Below are positions 32,775-41,177 of a stretch of 64,000 bases of DNA, piece by piece (positions within the stretch are counted from its first letter, which is position 1; each line of letters starts with the position of its first letter). The position numbers were made by a program, and so were the translations under genes. The notes under the pieces are model-generated. The model ran no database searches, was not told where the DNA came from, and saw only the letters and a program-made list of their open reading frames with translations. This DNA comes from Pseudoalteromonas spongiae UST010723-006 (GTDB taxonomy: Bacteria > Pseudomonadota > Gammaproteobacteria > Enterobacterales > Alteromonadaceae): the NCBI RefSeq assembly GCF_000238255.3, contig NZ_CP011039.1, positions 793,001 through 857,000 on the forward strand, written 5' to 3'.

Positions 32775-33923
32775 TTAGAAGCTTGCTAACGTAACCAAAT
32801 CACCAATTTGTACGTTTGCCAGGAGTTTGTCGCCTATCACTTGGGCAATTGCGGTGTTTTGATTTACCTGAGTGACTCTCAACTGGTAATCAGTATTAAT
32901 AATAAGCTGCTTTTGATTAAACCCTTTGCGCAGTGCAATTTGCAGCTTTTGTCCTTTCACTAGATTATTCTCAGCGCCAAGGCTAATGATCACGGTATCG
33001 TGATCGACGCTTAAAATACGTGCTTGCGCTGGAATACAGGCAAGATAGCTTGCTAAATCTTGGCCAAGCTTTAAGTTGATATCTGATATTGCTTGTCCAT
33101 AAGGCATGGTCCAAAATTTTTCACTGTTCACATCGATACGGGCTGTTTTTTTGGTTTGCCAGGTGGCAAATGTATCGTAGTGTGTTTGTTTCAGCAGTTC
33201 GCCAGTTAAGCCATTGTATAGCGCCGTATTGATCGAGAAAAAACGTTCATAAGCTTTATTTTGCCAAAATGCTAACGATGAACTCTGTTGCTCACCAAGA
33301 GATAAGTCTTCTATTTGCGATATCCAGACAAACTGACTGTTATTTTGGTCGGCAATTTGTTGAATAAGCGCGCTTGAGTTGGCATCAAAATGCGCGGTGA
33401 ACAGGTTTTTGGTATTAAGCTTACGGTTAATATCGGCTTTTGTGTTGAATAAATGGGTAAACTGATACAAATGTTTTACGAGCTTTTCGCTGTATGCTTT
33501 TGGTAATTCAAAAATTTGACCATAAGTTGCATGGCTCGGAGTTTTGAAACCGGTTCTTGTTAAAGCTACATTCTTTTTAATCGATGAATTTTGGCAAGTC
33601 TCGCTATTATCTAAAATATCAAGTCTTAGTGTAATTGAGAGCGTGTTGTCTGATTGAATTTCATCAATTACTTCAATCTGATCGATTGCTCCATGAGAGT
33701 AAACTTGGGTACTTGGTGTTTGCCAAATGCCATTTACCACTTGCTGTAGACTAGTAACTTGCGCACCTGAAAAAAGTAGAGCTTGCTGAATAGCATTTTC
33801 GGTTGCCATCATTCGAGCTTGTTCAACATTACCGTTGCGTATTTTGGCTTGACCGGTTGATTCATACCAAATTGCATGAGACGAAAAGCTCACAATAAAA
33901 AGAAGTAATACTAGATGTCGCAT
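32775..33923 (-). CDS. flgT: Flagellar H-ring protein FlgT
   Basis: Periplasmic protein of the H ring around the LP ring in Vibrio-type sodium-driven motors; it helps place the MotX/MotY T ring. The 382-residue precursor has a signal peptide ending near SSHA (residue 17), an N-terminal domain starting WYESTGQAKIRNGN with ARMMATENAIQQAL, a middle domain, and a C-terminal SH3-like domain (VKGQKLQIALR to the end). It is divergent from flgP. Its presence suggests a polar, Vibrio-like motor. Confidence 0.9.
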   Translation of the reverse strand: MRHLVLLLFIVSFSSHAIWYESTGQAKIRNGNVEQARMMATENAIQQALLFSGAQVTSLQQVVNGIWQTPSTQVYSHGAIDQIEVIDEIQSDNTLSITLRLDILDNSETCQNSSIKKNVALTRTGFKTPSHATYGQIFELPKAYSEKLVKHLYQFTHLFNTKADINRKLNTKNLFTAHFDANSSALIQQIADQNNSQFVWISQIEDLSLGEQQSSSLAFWQNKAYERFFSINTALYNGLTGELLKQTHYDTFATWQTKKTARIDVNSEKFWTMPYGQAISDINLKLGQDLASYLACIPAQARILSVDHDTVIISLGAENNLVKGQKLQIALRKGFNQKQLIINTDYQLRVTQVNQNTAIAQVIGDKLLANVQIGDLVTLASF

Positions 33924-33983
33924 AGCGCAGCTCTCAATTTAAACCTTAGTCTGTATATTCAATTTCTGTACCAAACCATACAG

Positions 33984-34000
33984 TGGCGCGAAAATTGCTA
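33984..34000 (+). promoter_or_regulatory. Sigma-54 promoter for flgP
   Basis: TGGCGCG-N4-TTGCTA with GG (33985-33986) and GC (33997-33998) exactly 10 nt apart, the -24/-12 geometry of sigma-54. It lies about 35 nt before the flgP start. Confidence 0.7.
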
Positions 34001-34034
34001 ATTCAAATGTAATATGCATTTGTATGGTGGCAAT

Positions 34035-34502
34035 ATGTTGAAATCAATTTTCAAAACATCAACTCTGATAACGAGCTTATATTTATTAGGTGGCTGTAGC
34101 CAACTGTTTGATAAACATATTGAATATGAATACCAAACACCAGATAACTACCCGGTGCTGTATGCGGTAGGGTATGCACCGATCAGTTTGCAACCCGGTA
34201 CAACAACAGAGCAAAAATCGATTATGGCAATGAAGGCATCAAAGCTTGAGGCTTATCGTGAGCTCGCGGAACAAGTCTACGGACAAAAAGTTGACGCGCA
34301 AACGAGCGTTAAAGGCCTTATCGCTAGTAATGATACTTTGAAAGTACGTGTACAAGGTGTTGTACGTGGTGCGAAAGTAACAAAAAGCTACGCTGTGGGT
34401 GATACGTATGCAACAGAAGTTGAGCTAGATATGAAATTGGTACATGACTTATATATTGGTCAAACTAAACCAAGAAACGTTAAAAAAGTAACCTACTACT
34501 AG
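34035..34502 (+). CDS. flgP: Flagellar outer-membrane lipoprotein FlgP
   Basis: LPP20-family lipoprotein associated with the basal-body outer-membrane region in Vibrio and Campylobacter. ATG 34035 has GGTGG upstream and opens a signal peptide with lipobox LGGC (about Cys 21 of the 155-residue precursor). The mature part has the YAVGYAPIS start and MAMKASKLEAYRELAEQVYG, typical of FlgP. A sigma-54 site precedes it and flgT diverges from it. Confidence 0.9.
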   Translation: MLKSIFKTSTLITSLYLLGGCSQLFDKHIEYEYQTPDNYPVLYAVGYAPISLQPGTTTEQKSIMAMKASKLEAYRELAEQVYGQKVDAQTSVKGLIASNDTLKVRVQGVVRGAKVTKSYAVGDTYATEVELDMKLVHDLYIGQTKPRNVKKVTYY

Positions 34503-34530
34503 CAGGTTACTTTTTATTAGTAAATTCAAA

Positions 34531-34944
34531 TTACGCTTTTAGCCCGCGAGCAATCGGGTTAGGTAGAGAGAAAGATTTGCCCGTTTTGTCATATCCGGTA
34601 TGACTTTTACCAAATAGGATATTCTTTAATTTTTGTGAAGCAATCTGGCTTTGATTTGCTGCTACTTGATTCACATCATTCTGTTTTTTGCAGTCAGCTA
34701 ATACCTGATTAATTTGGTTGATTGTTGGCTGATATTCAGCTTTATCAATACCGTCTTGATCGATTAATTTGGCAATGTGTTGGTCACGTTGCTGAATGGA
34801 CTGCAACGATGCAACTTTGCTTTCAACAACAGATATCAACGATTCATGATCGCGCGCAACTATAGCTTCTAATTCCTGCTTTAGGATGTCAGCCATAGTA
34901 TTCAACTCATCAAGTTGTTGCGCTAATATCTGTTCTAGATTCAT
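34531..34944 (-). CDS. flgN: Flagella synthesis chaperone FlgN
   Basis: Export chaperone for the hook-filament junction proteins FlgK and FlgL. The 137-residue all-helical protein has an N-terminal coiled-coil region (LEQILAQQLDELNTMADIL) and the low-complexity Gln/Asn/Lys composition usual for FlgN. It follows flgM by 3 nt, the conserved flgM-flgN pair. Its substrates flgK and flgL lie 10 kb away. Confidence 0.85.
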   Translation of the reverse strand: MNLEQILAQQLDELNTMADILKQELEAIVARDHESLISVVESKVASLQSIQQRDQHIAKLIDQDGIDKAEYQPTINQINQVLADCKKQNDVNQVAANQSQIASQKLKNILFGKSHTGYDKTGKSFSLPNPIARGLKA

Positions 34945-34947
34945 AAA

Positions 34948-35268
34948 CTATCGACCGAAAAGTTTAAATTCAAGCTTATTGATGTTTTCAGCAAGCTTCT
35001 CTGCATCAATTTTGTATTCGCCGTTAGCGATCGCTTTTTTAAGCTCGTTTACTTTTTTCTCATCAATACCTGATGATTGCTCCGCTTTTTCATTTAGCTT
35101 TTTAAGCTGTTGAGCTTGCGGTGTAATGCTCACTGAATCGCTAGTTGCCTTTGCAGTAGCAGTATTCACTTGCACTTGTTTATTAGCAGTTTCAGACGCT
35201 TGCTGCTTAGAGCTTTCAAGCCTGACGTTTGCTTGGCTGTTTGAGCCTTGATTTATTTGATTAACCAT
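34948..35268 (-). CDS. flgM: Anti-sigma-28 factor FlgM
   Basis: Binds FliA (sigma-28) until the hook is complete and is then exported. The 106-residue protein is unstructured at the N-terminus (Gln, Asn and Ser rich) and has the C-terminal FliA-binding helices (VSITPQAQQLKKL, KVNELKKAIANGEYKIDAEKLA). ATG 35268 gives the family start MVNQINQ; upstream codons would read through the sigma-28 promoter. It carries its own sigma-28 promoter. Confidence 0.92.
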   Translation of the reverse strand: MVNQINQGSNSQANVRLESSKQQASETANKQVQVNTATAKATSDSVSITPQAQQLKKLNEKAEQSSGIDEKKVNELKKAIANGEYKIDAEKLAENINKLEFKLFGR

Positions 35269-35301
35269 GACAGTTCTCTCTACTAAGATTTCACATCTTA
35301 T

Positions 35302-35328
35302 GTATCGGCATCTCGGGTACAACCTTTA
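35302..35328 (-). promoter_or_regulatory. Sigma-28 (FliA) promoter for flgMN
   Basis: On the minus strand: TAAA at 35328-35325, a 15-nt spacer and GCCGATAC at 35309-35302, a near-perfect FliA consensus, about 35 nt upstream of the flgM ATG. It would let FliA raise the level of its own antagonist. Confidence 0.8.
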
Positions 35329-35399
35329 ATAAAAAATGCACTATTTTTATTAAATTTGTAACCTCTTATTTAACCTGAAATTTCTACTAGAGTACAGCG

Positions 35400-36116
35400 C
35401 TAAATTGTGACTATTACCAGCTCAGTGTTTAAAACTCTTGCCTGAATTTTCTTTTTAGATTTTACATTGCGAATACTAATGTTGTCGCCTATGCGTCCAT
35501 CTTCAAGCGCTTCACCTTGTGTTTTAATTGTCATGCCTTTAAAGCTTGCCAAAATAGTAATTTTATCGCCTTTACAAATAGTACAAATATAATTGTAGTT
35601 GATAGTTTGTCCCGCACGAACATTTCGTTTACTGCGGCTACCTATTAAGTTAGTACTCGATTTAAATTGATTCGAACGCGTTAAGTGTTTTGCAACTTGC
35701 TTGCTGGTTAAATGTTTTGCGGTAATTCGTTGCCCTTTACTGATCCCTTTTGCTGCCGTAATCACTTCAACGAGCTCTAATTGCTTTACATGCACAAAAA
35801 CTTGCCAATTATTTTGGTCTAAACACTTAATTTTTATAGTAGATTGCCGATTAGTATTGATAGGATTTGCGGCACTTACTTGCAACTCGCGCTGACATGT
35901 TCGCGTTTTAATACGAGTGTCGAGCGGTAACGCCGTAATCGACAACTGCGAATTAGGGTGTTGGTTAGAGTTGGGTTGTTTGTTATCGGCAACATAATCT
36001 ATTGCGATTTGCTGCAATTCTAACTTACTGTAAACCTTTGCTTTGAGTGAAGTCATAGCAAGCGCAGCAATTTGTATTAAAATAAAGAAATAAAGATTTT
36101 TTTTAAACAAACTCAT
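35400..36116 (-). CDS. flgA: Flagellar P-ring assembly chaperone FlgA
   Basis: Periplasmic chaperone for FlgI P-ring assembly. The 238-residue precursor has a hydrophobic signal (about 8-25), a cysteine-containing middle domain, and the C-terminal SAF/FlgA domain with AAKGISKGQRITAKHL, NVRAGQTI and the ending GDNISIRNVKSKKKIQARVL. It is divergent from cheV; the 140-nt gap between them shows no convincing promoter of the sigma-54 or sigma-28 type. Confidence 0.9.
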   Translation of the reverse strand: MSLFKKNLYFFILIQIAALAMTSLKAKVYSKLELQQIAIDYVADNKQPNSNQHPNSQLSITALPLDTRIKTRTCQRELQVSAANPINTNRQSTIKIKCLDQNNWQVFVHVKQLELVEVITAAKGISKGQRITAKHLTSKQVAKHLTRSNQFKSSTNLIGSRSKRNVRAGQTINYNYICTICKGDKITILASFKGMTIKTQGEALEDGRIGDNISIRNVKSKKKIQARVLNTELVIVTI

Positions 36117-36256
36117 AATGTTTCGACTATGCTTTATGGGTAAAACAAGGTATAACTAGCGAGTGTCAAAATTATGGCACATCAAGGTTATACGGTAGTA
36201 CAATAACAAAGAAGCAAGAAGTATTCCTTTTCATTGCTTCAAGTTAGGAGATTGAA

Positions 36257-37189
36257 ATGGCAGGCATTTTAGATTCGGTTAATCAGCGAACGCAACTCGT
36301 AGGTCAAAACAGGCTGGAGTTGTTGCTGTTTAAGTTAAAAGGCAGGCAGCGGTTCGGAATTAACGTATTTAAAGTACGTGAGGTTTTACAATGTCCTAAC
36401 TTAACGGCAATGCCAAAATCTAATCATTATGTTAAAGGTGTGGCGCACATACGTGGGCAAACAATTTCAGTTATCGATCTTTCTTTAGCTATCGGTGGCC
36501 CTGGGATCCAAGATACAAAAGATTGTTTTATTATCATCACTGAATATAACCGTTCAGTGCAGGGCTTTTTAGTCGACTCGGTTGAGCGTATCGTTAATAT
36601 CAACTGGGAATCAATTATGCCACCGCCGTCAGGTTCGGGCCGTTATTCGTATTTAACTGCAGTAACTGAAATCGAAAAGGAACTGGTTGAAATACTGGAT
36701 GTAGAAAAGATCCTGAATGAAATTTGCCCAGTAAACACTGAGGTGAGTGCTGATTTGGTTTCAGATGGTGAGATGCAAAAAGACCTTGGCGAACGTATTG
36801 TATTTATTGCCGATGATTCGACAGTTGCGCGAAACCAAGTGAAACGGGCGCTTGAGCCATTAGGCGTGCAAACTGAGGTGGCAAAAAATGGACGCGAGGC
36901 GCTAGTTCGCCTGAAAGAAATTGCCGAGAAAGATTGTCAAAGTGTGGTCACTGAACGAGTAGCGCTACTTATTTCAGACGTAGAAATGCCAGAAATGGAT
37001 GGGTATACGCTAACAGCCGAACTAAAGGCTGATCCCAGAACAGCACCGCTTCATGTTATATTACATACATCACTCAGTGGTGTATTTAATCAGGCGATGG
37101 TTGAAAAAGTCGGAGCTGATGATTTTATTGCGAAGTTTAACCCAGATGAGTTAGCTACTGCGGTTAAAAAGTGGGTTCATGAAGATTAG
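36257..37189 (+). CDS. cheV: Chemotaxis coupling/receiver protein CheV
   Basis: Fusion of a CheW-like coupling domain (about 15-160) with a C-terminal receiver (about 180-305). The first domain has FGINVFKVREVL and HIRGQTISVIDL; the receiver has the acidic pair IADDST, the acceptor Asp in LLISDVEMPEMDG and HTSLSG. It links receptors to CheA and may help adaptation. Placement before cheR and flgB matches Vibrio and Pseudoalteromonas flagellar regions. Confidence 0.95.
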   Translation: MAGILDSVNQRTQLVGQNRLELLLFKLKGRQRFGINVFKVREVLQCPNLTAMPKSNHYVKGVAHIRGQTISVIDLSLAIGGPGIQDTKDCFIIITEYNRSVQGFLVDSVERIVNINWESIMPPPSGSGRYSYLTAVTEIEKELVEILDVEKILNEICPVNTEVSADLVSDGEMQKDLGERIVFIADDSTVARNQVKRALEPLGVQTEVAKNGREALVRLKEIAEKDCQSVVTERVALLISDVEMPEMDGYTLTAELKADPRTAPLHVILHTSLSGVFNQAMVEKVGADDFIAKFNPDELATAVKKWVHED

Positions 37190-37206
37190 ACCAGCGAGTA
37201 ATAAAC

Positions 37207-38031
37207 TTGAACAAAAACTTAGATGATAAAGAATATCAGCAATTTAAAAGCTTTTTAGAGCAGCAATGTGGCATTGTGCTAGGTGACAATAAACAGTACC
37301 TAGTAAAGAGTCGTCTTGCACCTTTAATGGCAAGGTTTGATGTCGACTCTTTATCAGAATTAGTGACTAAAACGCTTAGCCCGCGTGAACGTCAGTTAAG
37401 GGCTGCAGTTGTTGATGCAATGACAACTAATGAAACCCTGTGGTTCCGTGATACATATCCATTCGAATTGCTTAAGAATAAACTTTTCCCTGAACTTTCG
37501 GAGCTGCGTAGACCTATTAAAATTTGGTCTGCTGCAAGTTCTTCAGGGCAAGAGCCGTATTCAATCGCTATGAGTGCCGCTGAATTTAAGCAGTCAAAGC
37601 CAGGGGCGCTAGCGGGTGTCAATATTGTTGGTACAGATATATCTAACACCATGTTAGATATCTGTAAAAATGCTGAATACGATTCGCTTGCGCTGGCACG
37701 TGGCCTTTCACCTGAAAGGCGTCGCAAGTTTTTTACGGATTCAGATCACGGTATGGCAAAAGTGAACGATGATATAAAGCGGATGGTGAGCTTTCGCCAC
37801 TTAAACTTGTTAGATTCGTATGCACTTATGGGGAAATTTGAAATCATTTTTTGTCGTAATGTATTGATTTATTTCTCACCGGAAGTTAAAGCAAAAATTA
37901 TTAAACAATTCCACCAAGCCCTTAGCCCTAAAGGGTATTTATTTCTAGGCGCGTCAGAATCTATGACCGGATTAAGCGAGGATTTTGAAATGATCCGCTG
38001 TAATCCAGGTATCATTTATCAAAAAAAATAA
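37207..38031 (+). CDS. cheR: Chemotaxis protein methyltransferase CheR
   Basis: Methylates glutamates on chemoreceptors using S-adenosylmethionine. The 274 residues have the helical N-terminal domain (CGIVLGDNKQYLVKSRL) and the catalytic domain with TNETLWFRD, WSAASSSGQEPYS, IVGTDIS and FEIIFCRNVLIYF. The start is taken as TTG 37207, because no ATG or GTG gives the conserved N-terminus; the ribosome-binding site is weak. 17 nt after cheV. Confidence 0.95.
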   Translation: MNKNLDDKEYQQFKSFLEQQCGIVLGDNKQYLVKSRLAPLMARFDVDSLSELVTKTLSPRERQLRAAVVDAMTTNETLWFRDTYPFELLKNKLFPELSELRRPIKIWSAASSSGQEPYSIAMSAAEFKQSKPGALAGVNIVGTDISNTMLDICKNAEYDSLALARGLSPERRRKFFTDSDHGMAKVNDDIKRMVSFRHLNLLDSYALMGKFEIIFCRNVLIYFSPEVKAKIIKQFHQALSPKGYLFLGASESMTGLSEDFEMIRCNPGIIYQKK

Positions 38032-38045
38032 TTAGTCAGTAGCTC

Positions 38046-38062
38046 TGGCTTACTATTTGCAT
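38046..38062 (+). promoter_or_regulatory. Sigma-54 promoter for flgB
   Basis: TGGCTTACTATTTGCAT with GG (38047-38048) and GC (38059-38060) 10 nt apart, just past cheR and about 32 nt before flgB. It would drive flgBCD and perhaps flgE. Confidence 0.7.
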
Positions 38063-38094
38063 AACTTCTTCAAAGTCACTTTTTTGGAGAAGTT

Positions 38095-38499
38095 ATGGCT
38101 ATCAGTTTTGACAGAGCACTCGGCATTCATCCGCAAGCTACTCTTGCTCGTTCGCAAAGAGCAGAAGTGCTAGCAACTAATATTGCTAACGCAGATACGC
38201 CAAACTACAAAGCGCGAGACATTGATTTTTCAAAAGCCCTTGAACAGGCTAAATCGAGCCAATCCAAGCGCTTGTCGACCACTCACGAAAAACACTTCGA
38301 TCTTTCTATTAATAGTTTAGAAAGTAACACCTTGTATCGAGTACCCACTCAGCCTGATACCGGTGACGGTAATACTGTGGATATGCAGGAAGAACGTAGT
38401 AAGTATGTTCAAAACGCAATGGAGTACCAAGCGAGTATTAACTTTTTAGGCGGTAAGTTTAAAGGCTTGAAAAAAGCACTAGGTGGGCAAGGGGCATAA
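38095..38499 (+). CDS. flgB: Flagellar basal-body rod protein FlgB
   Basis: Proximal rod subunit. The 134 residues contain the N-terminal rod/hook signature QRAEVLATNIANADTPNYKARDIDF and a C-terminal helix with MEYQASINFLGGKF. Strong Shine-Dalgarno (TTGGAGAAG). It heads the flgBCD cluster behind a sigma-54 site. Confidence 0.96.
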   Translation: MAISFDRALGIHPQATLARSQRAEVLATNIANADTPNYKARDIDFSKALEQAKSSQSKRLSTTHEKHFDLSINSLESNTLYRVPTQPDTGDGNTVDMQEERSKYVQNAMEYQASINFLGGKFKGLKKALGGQGA

Positions 38500-38501
38500 T
38501 T

Positions 38502-38924
38502 ATGAGTCTATATAATGTATTTAACATTTCTGGTACTGGCATGAGTGCACAATCTGTGCGTTTAAATACGACTGCAAGTAATTTGTCTAATGCTAACTCA
38601 GTGAGTTCAAGTGCGGACGAAACCTACCGTGCGCGTCATCCTGTTTTTTCTGCAGAATTGAGCAAAGCGGTTAACGCGCAACAAGGTGAAGCGGTTGGAG
38701 TAAAGGTGCTTGGTATTGTTGAAAGTGACAAACCGCTTAAGCGTGAATTCAATCCAGAGCATCCGCTGGCTGATAAAGATGGCTTTATCTATAAGCCGAA
38801 TGTCAATGTTGTGGAAGAAATGGCAAATATGATTTCGGCATCACGTAATTACCAAACCAATGTTCAAGTAGCTGATGCAGCGAAGCAAATGCTGTCTCGT
38901 ACTCTGCGCATGGGTCAAAACTAA
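38502..38924 (+). CDS. flgC: Flagellar basal-body rod protein FlgC
   Basis: Proximal rod subunit of 140 residues. It starts SLYNVFNISGTGMSAQSVRL, carries the rod-protein motif TASNLSNANSVSSS, the FlgC segment ADKDGFIYKPNVNVVEEMA, and the terminal heptad helix SRNYQTNVQVADAAKQML. 2 nt after flgB, so translationally linked. Confidence 0.96.
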   Translation: MSLYNVFNISGTGMSAQSVRLNTTASNLSNANSVSSSADETYRARHPVFSAELSKAVNAQQGEAVGVKVLGIVESDKPLKREFNPEHPLADKDGFIYKPNVNVVEEMANMISASRNYQTNVQVADAAKQMLSRTLRMGQN

Positions 38925-38936
38925 TAGGAGCTGATC

Positions 38937-39623
38937 ATGACAACAAACGTTAGTAACGACAGTTTTATTGATTCAGTTAAATGGAAAACACCTACAGGTG
39001 TTCCTGAACAAAATGATAACGATCAGCTAAAACAAGAAGATTTCTTTGCATTGTTAACGCAGCAGTTATCGTATCAAGATCCGACAAAACCTGCGGATAA
39101 CGATCAGATGATTGCGCAAATGACAAGCTTTTCGATGGCTGATGGTATTAGCCAACTGAATGCAAACTTTGAAAGCTTTGCTTCAACGATGACTTCGAAT
39201 TCTGCACTACAAGCATCAACATTGGTTGGTAAAGATGCACTGGTGCCATCAACGGTACTTGAACTGAGGGATGGCAAAACATCTACAGGTAGTGTGGCGC
39301 TGGATACCTCTGCTCATGATGTCACCGTAAAAATCAAAAATGCAGCGGGTGAGGTTGTTCGCACGCTGGATATTGGTTCGAAGACTGCGGGCGCAGCAAA
39401 GTTTGAGTGGGATGGCAAAGATGAAAGCGGTAATCCGTTGCCACCTGGCAATTACGCGATGACAGCGGAAGGACGAGTCGCAGATGGTGAGTATATGAGC
39501 TTTCCAACTGGAGCGTTTTTGAACATTTCAAGTGTTAGTTTAAAAGGCACACATGGCTTGGTACTTAACACGGGCGCTGGTTCGATTAATTTAAGTGATG
39601 TTGTCGAAATCGCTCAAGGTTAA
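38937..39623 (+). CDS. flgD: Hook cap protein FlgD
   Basis: Scaffold that caps the growing hook and is later replaced. The 228 residues contain the N-terminal segment DFFALLTQQLSYQDPTKP and DNDQMIAQMTSFSMADGI, an Ig/tudor-like core with FEWDGKDESGNPLPPGNY, and the C-terminal VSLKGTHGLVLNTG. Last of the tight flgBCD run. Confidence 0.95.
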   Translation: MTTNVSNDSFIDSVKWKTPTGVPEQNDNDQLKQEDFFALLTQQLSYQDPTKPADNDQMIAQMTSFSMADGISQLNANFESFASTMTSNSALQASTLVGKDALVPSTVLELRDGKTSTGSVALDTSAHDVTVKIKNAAGEVVRTLDIGSKTAGAAKFEWDGKDESGNPLPPGNYAMTAEGRVADGEYMSFPTGAFLNISSVSLKGTHGLVLNTGAGSINLSDVVEIAQG

Positions 39624-39626
39624 TCT

Positions 39627-39643
39627 TGGCATTAAAGTTGAAT
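39627..39643 (+). promoter_or_regulatory. Weak sigma-54-like site before flgE
   Basis: TTGGCATTAAAGTTGAA has a good -24 half (TGGCAT), but at the -12 position the expected GC reads GA (39640-39641). It is 60 nt before flgE. It may be a degenerate promoter; flgE could also be read from flgB. Confidence 0.3.
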
Positions 39644-39702
39644 AAATAACTCCGAGTAAGCAGTTTCCTAACAATCAGGACTGCGAGTTTAAGAGGTGAA
39701 TT

Positions 39703-41025
39703 ATGAGTTTTAATATTGCATTGACGGGATTAGCTGCGGCACAAAAAGATCTCGATGTAACAGCAAACAACATTGCGAACGTAAACACAACAGGTTTTAA
39801 AGAGTCACGGGCTGAATTCGCAGATGTATATGCTGCGTCGGTATTTAGTTCGGGCAAAACAAAAAATGGTGATGGTGTGCAAACTACGGTTGTGGCACAA
39901 CAGTTTAACCAAGGTTCATTACAGTTTACTCAGAATGCGCTTGATCTTGCGATTACCGGCGAAGGTTACTTTGCGATGACTGATTCATTATCATCGCAAG
40001 ATTATACTTACACGCGTGCTGGTGCATTCAAACTTAACAAAGATAATTTCGTTGTAGATGCACAAGGGAATTTTTTACGTGGTTTCCCTGTAGACCCATC
40101 GAACGGAGATACAACATCCGTCAGTTTGAGTACGGCAACTCCGATTCAAATTCCTGATGCATCAGGTGCACCACGTGCAACCAATAATGTGTATACTTCA
40201 TTTAACTTAGATGCCGGTGCAACCCAGCCTACAGTAGCGCCATTTAATCCAAAAGACTCTGCTACGTTTAACGCATCAACGTCTACGACGGTATATGATT
40301 CACTTGGTGAACCGCACGTTATGCAGTTCTATTTTGTAAAAACAGGTACAAATAATCAGTGGAATGTTCACGCTACATTAGGCGGACAAGAGTTTGATAG
40401 TACAGGTACTAACCCACCGGCAGGGCCACTTGCAACATTTACATTTGATTCAAGCGGTTTGCCTCAAGCTCCTGTTACTGCGCCTAATACCACATTTGAC
40501 CCTGTTTCATTAACAGCGACTAACTTATCAAGCCTTTTAACAAACGGTGCGGCTTTTCCAAATGATGTAAATATCAATTGGCGCGACGAAGTAGGTACTG
40601 CACAGAAACAACCTACTCAGTATGCCAGCCGTTTTGAGGTAAAAGCACTTGAACAAGATGGTGCGACGGTGGGGCGTTTAACGGGTATTGATATTGGTAC
40701 CGATGGTAAGATCGTTGCGTCATACAGTAACGGTGATTCAACCTATATTAGCCAAGTGTCTATGGTACGATTTGCTAATTCACAAGGTTTATCTCAGGTA
40801 GGTAATACAGCGTGGAAAGAAAGTTTAACATCAGGCGAGCCAATAGCAGGTGAACCGGGTTCGGGTACATTAGGTACGATTAATTCAAGTGCGCTCGAGC
40901 AATCTAACGTAAACTTAACCAACGAACTTGTTGATTTAATTTCCGCGCAGCGAAACTTCCAAGCAAACTCACGAGCTTTAGAAGTTAACTCAACACTGCA
41001 ACAAAATATCTTACAGATCCGCTAA
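39703..41025 (+). CDS. flgE: Flagellar hook protein FlgE
   Basis: Major hook subunit. The 440 residues start SFNIALTGLAAAQKDLDVTANNIANVNTTGFK, a D0 rod/hook signature given here in part, have the middle D1/D2 domains with TTVYDSLGEPHVMQFYFVK, and end with the C-terminal D0 helix (NVNLTNELVDLISAQRNFQ, then NSRALEV). Length is slightly over E. coli FlgE (402). A strong terminator follows. Confidence 0.96.
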   Translation: MSFNIALTGLAAAQKDLDVTANNIANVNTTGFKESRAEFADVYAASVFSSGKTKNGDGVQTTVVAQQFNQGSLQFTQNALDLAITGEGYFAMTDSLSSQDYTYTRAGAFKLNKDNFVVDAQGNFLRGFPVDPSNGDTTSVSLSTATPIQIPDASGAPRATNNVYTSFNLDAGATQPTVAPFNPKDSATFNASTSTTVYDSLGEPHVMQFYFVKTGTNNQWNVHATLGGQEFDSTGTNPPAGPLATFTFDSSGLPQAPVTAPNTTFDPVSLTATNLSSLLTNGAAFPNDVNINWRDEVGTAQKQPTQYASRFEVKALEQDGATVGRLTGIDIGTDGKIVASYSNGDSTYISQVSMVRFANSQGLSQVGNTAWKESLTSGEPIAGEPGSGTLGTINSSALEQSNVNLTNELVDLISAQRNFQANSRALEVNSTLQQNILQIR

Positions 41026-41053
41026 TTTAGTTAGCGTAATTCACTTCTTTATC

Positions 41054-41077
41054 GGGCTGATTTTTCAGCCCTTTTTT
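41054..41077 (+). terminator. Intrinsic terminator after flgE
   Basis: A 7-bp GC-rich stem (41054-41060 with 41065-41071), a TTTT loop and six T, starting about 28 nt past the flgE stop. It ends the flgBCDE transcript before the next sigma-54 site. Confidence 0.85.
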
Positions 41078-41124
41078 ATTCTATTTGTTATTTCTTAATA
41101 GCGTCAATTTTCAATCATTGCGAT

Positions 41125-41141
41125 TGGCATCATTTTTGCTC
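41125..41141 (+). promoter_or_regulatory. Sigma-54 promoter for flgFGHI
   Basis: TTGGCATCATTTTTGCT with GG (41126-41127) and GC (41138-41139) 10 nt apart, 37 nt before flgF. One of the best sigma-54 matches in the window. Confidence 0.75.
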
Positions 41142-41177
41142 TACCTAACTATTAGTGATCATTTTTAGGTCGAGTCG

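Noticed and set aside
36211..36230. Possible sigma-54 site for flgA on the minus strand (GG-N10-GC spacing at 36227-36214)
   Set aside because: The spacing fits, but the -24 half reads AGGAAT instead of TGGCAC, and one such match is expected by chance in a gap of this kind.
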